DNA from: Bipolaris cookei
Lineage: Eukaryota > Ascomycota > Dothideomycetes > Pleosporales > Pleosporaceae
Direction of reading: 5' to 3'
DNA: 64,000 nt
Assembly: GCA_002286855.1 (NCBI GenBank)
Contig: NRSV01000032.1
Span: 248,001-312,000, forward strand
Numbering within the stretch: position 1 is the first letter of the stretch; every line of letters begins with the position of its first letter. Positions 23,606 through 32,902 of the stretch are shown in pieces. The notes beneath the pieces were generated by a model that worked only from the letters and a program-made list of their open reading frames with translations, was not told where the DNA came from and searched no databases. The position numbers were made by a program, and so were the translations under genes.

Positions 23606-24765
23606 TTAGTTCTTTCCCTGCTTGGCCTTGAGCCATGCGATGAACTCCTTGATAGTGAACTCCTTGGGGAGAACAGCGTCAGAGCCAGATCCAGTACCAG
23701 TGCTGGCACCAGATCCGGCACCAGAAGCAGGAGCAGGAGCAGCAGAGGGAGCAGCAGAAGGAGTAGGAGCGGCAGGGATTATAGAAGTGGAGAAAGAAGA
23801 CGGGGCGGCGCTGGGAGAAGCAACAGGAGACTGTGCACCGGCCTGGTTCTCCGGCTTAGTAGCAGCAGGAGCGGGAGTAGGAGTAGGAGTAGGAGAAGGA
23901 GCAGCAGAAGAAGGCTTAGCAGCAGGGGTATCGGGCGCCGCAGCAGCTCCATCGCCGATCTTGGTAGTCAGCTCTCCATCCTCAATATACACACCGCTGA
24001 AGAACCAATCCTCGGCACCAGGAGCGTCGTTGGCGCCCGGCAGCCTCAGGATACCGACGTGGAAGTCTGCGCCGTTGGACTGCGTGCTGGCGGTGAAGGG
24101 ACCAGCAGTCTTCTTCAGCTCGTCGCTGCCGGTGGAGTGCCAGAAAGCAACAGAGCCAGCAGAAAAGTCAATCTCGTAAGCTACGTTGTGCCACTCGTCA
24201 GCCTTGAGCTCAACGTCCCACTTTGAGACGCCGCCGACGTGCCACTGCAGCTTGGTATTCGCAGATCCCGAGGCGCCGTACTTGAGCTCGGTGAAGTGCG
24301 ACTCGAAGAAAGCAATTTGGTGCTCGTTGGTGGCCGTGGGCTTGTTCTCAGTCGAAGTCTTGATGGAGAAGTGGTAGAACTTCTTGCCCTGGTTGATGGC
24401 CGCTTTGGTCTGGGGGATGAGTTCAGTGCGCAGCATGGTCTGGCCGTTCCACTTTGACGTCTCGTCGATGGTGATCTTGGCACCTTGCTTGGAAGTCTTG
24501 TCGGCAGGGTTTTTGAACGAAGGATCGAGGTTGACGTAGTCGGTCACGGAGCCGGAACCGTGGATGTAGTATTGGTAGGAACCGACGGGGTTTGCGAAGG
24601 ACCATTTTGCCAGATCAGCACTGGAGGTCATGTCATTGAAGCGACCGTCCCAGACAATTTCTAGTGACATCGGATTAGCCTACAGTTTTCAAATTCCCAT
24701 TTTTTGGCCTTACCAGCTGAAACAGCACTGAGCAGCGCGCTCATAAGGGTAGCTTTTCCAAACAT
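23606..24765 (-). CDS. Secreted GH131 beta-glucanase with C-terminal tail module
   Basis: Family 131 enzymes hydrolyse beta-1,3/1,4/1,6-glucans and are found in fungi and oomycetes. Two exons, 24765-24714 and 24660-23606, with an intron inside the signal peptide region (MFGKATLMSALLSAVSA), give 368 residues. The GH131 domain spans about residues 18-250: IVWDGRFNDMTSSADLAKW, GSYQYYIHGSGSVTDYVNL, TMLRTELIPQTKAAIN, EHQIAFFESHFTELKYG and WHNVAYEIDFSAGSVAFWHS. A ~95-residue Ala/Pro/Ser/Gly linker follows, then a short conserved-looking end, LPKEFTIKEFIAWLKAKQGKN. No CBM1 is present. Convergent with the chitinase gene, 195 bp apart. Confidence 0.92.
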
Positions 24766-24853
24766 CTTGAGTATGTTTAATCAAAAGTAAACAGAGACCA
24801 GCTGTAAGTAGGTGTAGAGAGAATGTGAAATGAGTGTCTACTTAGGACGAAAC

Positions 24854-24887
24854 GAATGAATGAATGAATGAATGAATGAATGAATGA
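24854..24887. repeat. Microsatellite (GAAT)8
   Basis: Perfect tetranucleotide array about 90 bp upstream of the GH131 start codon. Confidence 0.95.
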
Positions 24888-26027
24888 CCTCAGTGAACAA
24901 TGGAAACAAAACAATATAATGGGAGGTACTCCAGTGTCATATAAGCAGTACCTCGACTCAGTTCAAGCTCATGCTTAGGCTTAGCCTGCCGTCTCGGCAC
25001 GACAAACTGAACCTCAGGGTGGAATCGAAACAGCGGCATGATTACATGCAGTATCGCGCGCGCTATAGCTACTCGCATGAACAACCTTGACAGGCCAACT
25101 GATGACATGACAGCTATTTGGTGGTGCAAACGCCGGTATGAAACGTTTGCGCTGGAGGCACTAAACCAGAATCAGCGGAGACGGGATCCATAGCCGGCTT
25201 ATCGGGGTATAGCGTGGGCGGGTCGATTGTGGGAAGGATTTATTAAGCGCTCCCTGCTCATAGCAAATTGTTTCATGGTGACTAGCGAGCTTTATAGAAA
25301 TTGTATATCCACTGAGGCGGAGATTACCTTTTGGTTTCTTTGCTTCTGCGCGGTGTTGAGGCTCGTTGAACTAATTAGTTTTCACGGAATTCAATAGTCT
25401 TTGAGGCCGAAAAAGGCGTCGAGGTGGCATACATGGATGTTTCTGGGTTCAGAGGGAAGATCATGGTGAAATGTACAAGAGAAGTGGGTGCCGTCGCGTC
25501 TGGTGCCAGAGTGAATTAAGGCTAGCATGATGACAACGGCCCGGTGTTATTAGCCGGTAAGTTCCTGTCCTTCCATCTTCTTGTTCTGCTGACGCTCTCC
25601 ACTTGTTTCAGTAGTCTTGGTGTTTCCTCGATATGTTAATTCTCCGACCTTGGCTGCACATCTGGATCCAAGCTGCATGGTGGTAGCGCAGGTACCACAT
25701 TCACGGATCGGAACTCAAACTCACTTTAGCCACCACAAGTATCCGGCTCATTCTACCGCAATTCATTGGCTGTGAGTGCGGTCGTGATTTTGTATTTTTG
25801 GTGTGCTATCCCCTGAAGTGTCGTGCAGCAGCTGTGCGGCATTCGAGCAAACATCCAGAGAACTGCAAGTGGCCAAAAAGGGCAACTATCAAGGGCGATG
25901 CGGATTCTTGTTCCATATATTGTACTGTTGGATGTAATCATCGGCGCTAAGCATTTGTGTGTCAATGCTGTTGGAAATGTCAGCAACGTGATACAGACTA
26001 GAAACAAACAAAAAAGTAATCTAACGG
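24888..26027. other. Intergenic, no gene recognised
   Basis: Region between the GH131 promoter and transposon 2. No supported coding frame. Confidence 0.55.
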
Positions 26028-26029
26028 TA

Positions 26030-26091
26030 ACGTGTTTTACAAGCGAGTGAGCCATACAAGCGAGTGAGCCACCCCACCAACTTTGCGCACC
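26030..26091. repeat. Left terminal inverted repeat of transposon 2
   Basis: 62 bp, pairs with 27821-27882 with one mismatch (GAGCCACC versus GAGTCACC). Confidence 0.94.
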
Positions 26092-26150
26092 TCTATAGGC
26101 GTATAGCTCCGCCACATTAAATTAGTTTCAATAGATATTAACACAATAGA

Positions 26151-27801
26151 TTAATTACTATCTAGAGTATCTTTCTTGCATGTACGTGAGTTATGACCAG
26201 TCTCTCTACACCTGCTACAGCGCGCTAGAGCCTGGCGGCTGACACCTGATCGCTCTCCTCCTTGACGCTCCTCACGAGTAATCTGCTCATCAGCCTCACG
26301 TTGAGCAAGTATATCCTCGCCAGTTCCCTTGGTAAGGACTCCACGCTTCTGTATCCGCTTTTTCTTACGCTTTCTACGCTCTGATGCTGCTGTATTAGCT
26401 CTCTCAAGGCTGGCGATTCGATCGCGCATTAGCTCAGCTGAGAGCATCATTATCTCTGCCCCCTTCTTAAGCTGGCCAATTGCCGCGATAATTGAAGCTG
26501 GTGATGAGCTTTTGTGCTGTCGAACGCGATTACTTATTAGCGTTGATTGAGCTTCAAGCTCGCGTACGTTGCTCGGCGTACAGGCTTGCCAGAGAGCTTC
26601 TGTAAGAGTAGCTGGAGGAGTAGGCGTACGCAGCTGTACGTCAAGCTTTGATAGAACAGTATCTGGCTGGAGAGGAACAAGGCCTGCGCCTCGAAAAGCT
26701 GAGCAGATATTGGCTGAAGTAAACGATTGATCAAAGGCTACCTTAAACGCTGGCAGGAACTCGAGCTTGGTGATATGATTGATACAGTTGCGTATCAGAC
26801 TCTCGACCTCACGACTATACGCGCGCTTCAATGGCGAGAAGCAGCCAACATCAAGAGGCTGGAGTAGATGAGATGAGTGAGGCGGCATACAGAGCGTGTA
26901 GATATTATTCTCTTTGCAGAGCTCTTGGAACTCAAGTGACTGGTGGCTCTCATGGCCGTCAAGAATAAGCAGTCGGCGTGCCCCAACAACCTTGCCATTT
27001 GTATGTTTGACAAAGTGCTTTAGCCACTCAACTCCTAGCTCATTAGTCGTCCAGCCGTTATCGCTCACTGCGATCGCCCAGTCGCGTGGGATCTCTGCCT
27101 CCTCATACCAGGCAGATAAGTGATACTTGCCAGTAAAGATCAGAAACGGTGGGATAGACCAGCCAGCTGCGTTAATCCCAGCGATAAACGTCACCCACTC
27201 TCGGCCACCTGGCTGGATAGCCTTTGGCCGGCTTCTTCTCTCCGACGCTGTGATGACAAGCTGAGTAGTAATCTTGCCCATCATGAAACCAGCTTCGTCG
27301 AAGTTGTAGACGTCCTCGTCACAGATGCCATATTTAGCCTTCGTCTGCTCCACAAGCTCAAACCAGCTCTTGATTAGGGCTGGATCTTCACATAGAGCTC
27401 TCTGCCTATCGTAGGCTCGATTGAAACATGTCGTAAGACTGTCTATACGCTTAACAAAGTTGCGCGGCCAATGGACACCAACCTGGCCAGCGCCGCGCGC
27501 AGCCAGGAGTCTGTCGGCCATATTGCGCGCAGCAGTGTAGGTAGGCGAAAATCCACGTAGATCTAGATCAAGTATATGATCAACTATCACCTCCTCTTCT
27601 AGCTTAGTGAGCTTCTTCGAGTTGGGCTGGCAATCGCGTCTAGCAGGCCTACCAGCGCGTCGGCGGTGGAGGGTAGCGCGAGAGACATTGAATGTAGCTG
27701 CAGCGCGCCTTTCAGTTTGAATTTATTTTTTTAAGAGCTGATACTGCAAGGTTTATATCAGCCTCACGAGAGACGTGTTGGGATATATTTGGTGGAGTCA
27801 T
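26151..27801 (-). pseudogene. Transposase of transposon 2, near-intact, one frameshift
   Basis: From ATG 27801 the N terminus reads MTPPNISQHVSREADINLAV then SALKK. At a run of seven A (plus-strand T7, 27726-27732) the frame is lost to a TGA. Shifting by one base restores IQTERRAAATFNVSRATLHR (helix-turn-helix) and runs without interruption to the stop at 26151. DDE positions: NFDEAGFMMG, LLILDGHESHQ and LLQPLDVGCFSPL. The C terminus has a basic coiled region, then a CCHC knuckle CSRCRETGHNSRTC. Total would be about 545 residues. Because the break is a single homopolymer indel, it may be a base-calling error in an intact gene; otherwise it is a recently inactivated copy. Confidence 0.85.
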
Positions 27802-27820
27802 TGGATGTTGTAATAAAAAA

Positions 27821-27882
27821 GGTGCGCAAAGTTGGTGGGGTGACTCACTCGCTTGTATGGCTCACTCGCTTGTAAAACACGT
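27821..27882. repeat. Right terminal inverted repeat of transposon 2
   Basis: See the left end; the 16-bp motif is also doubled here. Confidence 0.94.
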
Positions 27883-27884
27883 TA

Positions 27885-28669
27885 TACCAAGGCGTCTCGT
27901 ATCTAGCCCTATTCTTCAGCTATGCAACTCATGAATTAATGAGGTCTAAACTTATTCTGCCAACCCATACGTAAGATGAACTGCCTTCGAACTATCGATG
28001 CACATATGGTTTTGACAAAGTATATTAGCACATCAACGTTAATGTCACTACTCCCTCCTGATACCTTCTGGCTGTTCTATAATCAAAGTTGCAACTCTTG
28101 TACAGCCAGTAGATAGCTGCAATGGGAAATCCAGTGCGCCGAATAGCTTTATTAGTAATGTAGAAGATGCTCGTGCTCTTAGTCCTCTTATCTGGAATTC
28201 GAGTGGGGAGAGCGACGGATAGTCCGCTCGGGGTCTATCGTCCCATGGCAAAACCTATTGCGAGAATACACTTAGAATCACTAGCAATTGGATTGTCGCT
28301 GGCAAAATATTCTGTTCCAACCTATTGGTCTTAATGTCAGGCTATGTGAAGAGATGATGGATTGATGGGGGCTAGAGCCATTCGGGAAGGATAGCTAAGA
28401 TGGGGGCGATGGAAGCATATCCTCATCAGCCTATAGGAGATTTTTGCATCGATAGAATTGGGCAACTAGTGCTAGGGTTCTGATTCCAAGAGCGATCAAC
28501 AAGCGAACAAAATGCGGCCGAATGCAAGCGACAAGCCTTGATGTTAGTGTATAAAATGTTACTGGCTGTGGTTAGTGATCATTAATGGGTAGCGCACTCT
28601 CATCGGTGTCTTTGATGCTGTCTCTGTTCAACCGTTAATTGTCCGCAAACATGTACAATATACATATAG
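27885..28669. other. Spacer between transposons 2 and 3
   Basis: About 0.8 kb with no gene, transposon remnant or repeat that I can recognise. Confidence 0.55.
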
Positions 28670-28671
28670 TA

Positions 28672-28733
28672 ACGTCTAGGATAGGCGAGTTTGCCAGACG
28701 GGTGAGTTTGCCACGATGCCAAGACCCCACCAA
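28672..28733. repeat. Left terminal inverted repeat of transposon 3
   Basis: Pairs with 32372-32433 with a few substitutions. Confidence 0.93.
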
Positions 28734-28800
28734 ACATCACAACTATTATAGACTATTAGAACATAGCCACAATAGTAAATAGAAATCGTAATAGGCTATT

Positions 28801-30430
28801 CTATTCAGAATCTATCGCTTCTACTTGCTTACATATGCGCGTATTATGCCCTGCCTCGCCACAGCGTCTACAGTGCCTTTGCGACAGCTCACCCACCTCA
28901 GCGGGCGCTCTCTTCTTTACCTTCTTCCCATCACTACTCGCCCCAAACTCCCTTAGAGCTGCTAATCGCTCTCCTTCCTCTACTACTAGAGCTTCTTCAT
29001 TCTGAACTCGCTTTCTTTTGTGCGATTTTCGTCGCGTGGCGGCTTCATTAGCTGCTTCAAGCTCAGCGTTGCGCTTTTGCGACAACACCAGCTTGTGCGC
29101 AATAATTGCAGTGCTTTTAGCCAACTTTTCAAGAGCAATCACCATACTTGTTGGCGAACTGTCTATATGCCTCTGAATCCTCTGCTTCACCAGCGTCGAT
29201 TGAGACCCGAGTTCTAGGGTGTTGCTTGGGGTTTGCGACAGCCAGGACAGATATTCTGCAGCAGATGGTGTTGGCGTCCGTAGCTTGACGTCGAGCTTCG
29301 ATATCACCACCTCTGGGTGGCGTGGAACTAAGCCAGCGCCTCGAAACCCTCGTAAGATATTGTCCTTTGTAATAGTCTTGTGATAGGCCTACCGGAAGGT
29401 TGGGAGGAACTCAATCTTCGTCATATGGTTAATCCCATTGGGTATCATCTCCTCGGCTTGGCGCCCATACGCCCTCTTCAAAGGCGAAAAGCAGCCCACA
29501 TCAAGTGGCTGTAGTAGATGAGAAGAGTGCGGAGGCATGTATAGAATAATAATCTTTGCCTCCTTGCAGTATTGCTGGAACTCGAACGAGTTGTGGCTTC
29601 TGTGACCGTCAAGAATAAGTAGATAATAATCTCCAATACTACGCTCTTTCGTATACTTATCAAAGTGCACCAACCACTTCAGGCCAAGCTCATTCGTTGT
29701 CTAGTCATTCTCAGAGACTGGAGAACCCAATCTCGAGGTAGGCTATCCTCCTTATACCAGGCAGAGAGGTGGTGCTTGCCTTGAAAGATGATCAAGGGTG
29801 GGATCGCCCAGCCAGCTGCGCTTACACAAACCACGCTGGTAACCCGCTCCTGATTGCTCGGTTGTAAGTATTTCGGCTTTTATCGACGTTCAGAGGCTGT
29901 AAATACTATTAACACGTTGTACATGCCCATCATAAAGCCCGTCTCGTCAAAGTTGTTTATGTCGTCATCCTGGATCCCATACTTGGCTTTAGTATTCTGT
30001 ACAAGGCGGAGCCAGCCCCGTACAAGCTCAGGATCTTCACGGAGAGCTCTCTTATAGTCGTACTTTCGATTGGACTTTGTTTGAAGCTCTGGATGACGCC
30101 TTACAAAGGACTTAGCCCAGTTTTGGCCAACAGGCTCACGGTTGCGAGCAGCCAGCAAAGAATAGCAAGATCTTTGACAGTAGAGAGGCGTACTGAAAAT
30201 CCTCGCCAGTCAAGGTCCAGAGTATGGTCACAAATCATCTCCTCTTCTGTTACAAGCAGCCTCATTGAGTTAGGTTTAGTATCACGTCGATTGCTAAGCG
30301 TTTGATGATAGATGTTGTATAGACGCGCTGCCTCTCGTAACGTTAATGTCATATCGCGCTGAATAGCCAGTAATGAAAACTGTATTTGGGATTCTTTTAA
30401 AGAGTTTTTCATGTTGTGATGTTGAGACAT
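28801..30430 (-). pseudogene. Transposase of transposon 3, multiply disrupted
   Basis: ATG 30430 opens MSQHHNMKNSLKESQIQF and a helix-turn-helix region (LREAARLYNIYHQTLSNRR). The frame shifts near 30160 to AARNREPVGQNWAKSFVRRH, continues to NFDETGFMMG and meets a stop after FTASERR (about 29880). Pieces follow with AAGWAIPPLIIFQGKHHLSA, LLILDGHRSHNSFEFQQ, LLQPLDVGCFSPL, a stop near 29389 and then VISKLDVKLRTPTPSA to the end. The C-terminal knuckle CRRCGEAGHNTRIC is preserved. Clearly older than the element inserted into it. Confidence 0.87.
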
Positions 30431-30438
30431 CGTGTGTA

Positions 30439-30501
30439 ACGTAAAGCACCACCGAGCCGGACACACCACCGAGCCGGACACTTTTTCTTGGCATCGCGAA
30501 C
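30439..30501. repeat. Left terminal inverted repeat of transposon 4
   Basis: 63 bp, pairs with 32286-32348 with one mismatch. Confidence 0.94.
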
Positions 30502-30846
30502 ATCACTTGCAAAGTAACATGTCCCAACTACGTAAAGATACATTAACTCAGAGAGAAGGCAGAATTACTCTTGCTATTCAGGCCTATCGTACGGGCCAGT
30601 TTAAGAGCATTCGACGCGCTGCTGCTGTCTACAACGTTCCTTTTCAGCGGCTTTCTGATCGGCTTAACAAAATCACTTTTCGACCCCAGATATCTCCAAA
30701 CTGCCGCAAACTAACTGTCAAAGTGTAGGGTGCTGCTTGTTCTACTATCGACTCAGAGGTAGAGGTCTCTGCCTTCTACTTGTCCGTAGTAGACTCAGAG
30801 CCAGCTTGATTGAGAGATTGTAGAGAGAGAAGATATGTGCTAGGGA

Positions 30847-30924
30847 AGAAACACTAATTGATTGATCGTTGGTAGTGTGAATTGATCTTGTGTGAAGTGC
30901 TCTGTCTTCTATCTACTTGCTATC
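30847..30924. repeat. Left arm of perfect 78-bp inverted repeat
   Basis: Exact reverse complement of 31129-31206, with a 204-bp loop between the arms. Confidence 0.95.
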
Positions 30925-31128
30925 TGTTGTAGATAAGCTACTCAGCTATTCCACGACAGAATCCGGATGCGCAGTCCACACCCGGACTCTGCGATCAATC
31001 AAGTCTATAGTCGATCTATCAAGACTATAATCGATCAATAGACATCTATCTATGACGCTATAGATTACGCAAGCTACTACTAGATAGACTCTTCTAGAAT
31101 CTATTCTAGCTAATATATATAGTAGTAG

Positions 31129-31206
31129 GATAGCAAGTAGATAGAAGACAGAGCACTTCACACAAGATCAATTCACACTACCAACGATCAATCAATTAGT
31201 GTTTCT
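31129..31206. repeat. Right arm of perfect 78-bp inverted repeat, abutting the N
   Basis: Exact reverse complement of 30847-30924; the next base, 31207, is N. Confidence 0.95.
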
Positions 31207-32285
31207 NTCTGCGCTGCGGGGTATGCTACTCCGCCATTCATTATCTACAAGGGACGCGTCCATATCTCTGCTTGGTACGAAGAAGTAGATATACCGTACG
31301 ATTGGAAGCTCTCAGTATCACAGAACGGCTGGACAAATAACGCGCTTGGTCTTGAGTGGTTAAAGCACTTTGACGAGCATACAAAGACGCGTCAGGTGGG
31401 GTCGTACAGGCTACTTATTCTTGACGGCCATGAGAGCCACCTAAACCAAGAATTTAAGGACTACTGTCTTGAACAGAAGATTCTTACTCTTTGTATGCCT
31501 GCTCATTCATCGCATATACTTCAGCCGCTTGACGTTGTCTGCTTTTCGCCTCTTAAGCAGAAGTACTCCCAACGCGTACGAGACTTGGCACGCCACCACG
31601 TCTGGCATATTGATAAAGAACGCTTCCTGCCAGCCTTTCGAGACGCGTTTCGCGACGTATTTACGTTCGATAACTGCAAAAAAGCCTTTAAGGCAGCAGG
31701 GCTAGTTCCTATTAACGCGCAGAGAGTCATTGATCGTCTTGACGTACGCCTTTGTACCCCACCACAAGAAGCTCAGCTAGAAACACCCTGGGAGTCTAAA
31801 ACCCCTAGCAATTCGTACGAATTTGGATCACAGTCGAAGCTTGTAAGAGATTCTTTTGTACGATCACCAACTGCTGCACAAGAAGGCTTCTCAAAGCTTA
31901 TTAAAGGAGCTGAGGAGATGCTACATGAGAATGTGCTTATGAAGGCCCGCATACGAGAGCTTGAAGAGCAATTAGCTGAGGTAACAAAGCGCCGAGGGCG
32001 TAAAAGAAAGCGAATTCAGACAGGCGGGACACTAGACTTTGGTGCAGGAGCATCGCAGGCAGCTGAAAATGCTGCTACTGGTCGTACGGCATCAAAGAAG
32101 GCGCGTGGTGGGGGTAGTCAAGAAAAGGCTCTACCAGGTCAACGGCACTGTGGAACCTGTGGGAGAGTGGGCCATAACGCCCGTACGTGCCAAAAAGATG
32201 TAGAAGAAGATTCTCTATCAGATACAAGTGAGTTGTATAACGCATCTATAGCTAGTGTAGAGTAATTCGAGTTTTCGTACATGAA

Positions 32286-32348
32286 GTTCGTGATGCCAAG
32301 AAAAAGTGTCCGGCTCGGTGGTGTGTCCGGCTCGGTGGTGCTTTACGT
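32286..32348. repeat. Right terminal inverted repeat of transposon 4
   Basis: See the left end. Confidence 0.94.
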
Positions 32349-32371
32349 TAATAGTCAAGTAATAGTCAAAG

Positions 32372-32433
32372 TTGGTGGGGTCTTGGCATCGTGGCAAACT
32401 CGCCCGTCTGGCAAACTCGCATATCCCAGACGT
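32372..32433. repeat. Right terminal inverted repeat of transposon 3
   Basis: Follows the nested element by 23 bp; matches 28672-28733 inverted. Confidence 0.93.
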
Positions 32434-32435
32434 TA

Positions 32436-32902
32436 TGAGTATGAGTGCGATGGTATGGCGGGACGGCCGATATCGCTATATTGTCTATGATGGACCCGTG
32501 ACGTCGGTAGATGTTGCTGTGCACGGATACATGACTGCTGCTCCACGTCAGTGAAGTATTCTACCCCATATTCGCTCATGTGTTTATTTGGCAACTTACA
32601 ACCCGCGGTGGTTGTGAACTACATATGTATAACTGATGGCATCAACATGTTCAAGTTCCTGCTGGATGATCTTCGATCGTCGCTGCAGGATGCGCGCTAG
32701 GAACAAGAAGCGTCTAGGACAAGACCCACATGGTAAGGCCAGGCGCCTGGAGAAACTGCGCTGTCTTGCTAAACACTCCGAGCTACAGCCACGGGTGTCC
32801 CGCCTGCCCTCAATACCAGCGACATTTAGCACGTTATCTGGTCAGGGAAAGTGTCTGCCCAAGACGAGGACTAGACGTCACATGCAGCGTTGAACGCACA
32901 CT
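32436..32902. other. Upstream region of the histidine kinase gene
   Basis: 467 bp between transposon 3 and ATG 32903. No gene seen; it presumably holds the kinase promoter. Confidence 0.5.

Larger units (their letters stand above)
26030..27882. mobile_element. TIR DNA transposon 2, pogo/Fot1-type, 1853 bp
   Basis: Ends ACGTGTTTTACAAGCGAGTG in inverted orientation, flanked by TA (26028-26029 and 27883-27884). The inverted repeats are 62 bp with one mismatch. Each holds the motif ACAAGCGAGTGAGCCA twice at 16-bp spacing, then CCCCACCAACTTTGCGCACC. One minus-strand transposase fills the interior. This is the best-preserved element of the window. Confidence 0.93.
30722..31206. mobile_element. LTR-retrotransposon-like fragment in a palindromic arrangement
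   Basis: A unit from TGTTGTAGATAAG (30925) to CGATCAATCA (31194), 270 bp, starts TG, ends CA and has a TATATATAG box, like an LTR. It is followed by ATTAGTGTTTCT, a possible primer-binding start. To its left, 30847-30924 is the exact reverse complement of its last 66 bp plus those 12 bp. Further left, 30722-30846 read on the minus strand resembles a Copia-type gag start (TSESIVEQAAPYTLTV), with a stop in the preceding part. The right edge is an ambiguous base (N, 31207). LTR identity is inferred from form, not from a match. Confidence 0.55.
30519..32265 (+). pseudogene. Transposase of transposon 4, central part replaced
   Basis: The N-terminal piece from ATG 30519 (MSQLRKDTLTQREGRITLAI...RRAAAVYNVPFQRLSDRL) runs to about 30721. 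The homologous text resumes at 31210 (CAAGYATPPFIIYKGRVHIS) and stays open to TAG/TAA at 32265. It contains LLILDGHESHLNQEF, ILQPLDVVCFSPL, a coiled basic region and a CCHC knuckle CGTCGRVGHNARTC. By comparison with transposon 2, about 145 residues are missing, including the first catalytic Asp. They are replaced by about 485 bp of unrelated palindromic sequence, so the protein cannot be functional as assembled. Confidence 0.87.
30439..32348. mobile_element. TIR DNA transposon 4 (pogo/Fot1-type), nested in transposon 3, 1910 bp
   Basis: Ends ACGTAAAGCACCACCGAGCC in inverted orientation, flanked by TA (30437-30438 and 32349-32350), inside transposon 3. The 63-bp inverted repeats have one mismatch and contain CACCACCGAGCCGGACA twice at 17-bp spacing. 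The transposase reads on the plus strand and is interrupted by an LTR-like fragment. Confidence 0.93.
28672..32433. mobile_element. TIR DNA transposon 3 (pogo/Fot1-type), split by transposon 4
   Basis: Ends ACGTCT(A/G)GGATA in inverted orientation, flanked by TA (28670-28671 and 32434-32435). Inverted repeats of 62 bp contain GAGTTTGCCA twice and finish with GACCCCACCAA. Removing the inserted 30439-32348 and one TA leaves 1850 bp, almost the length of transposon 2. The interruption lies 7 bp outside the transposase start codon. Confidence 0.92.
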
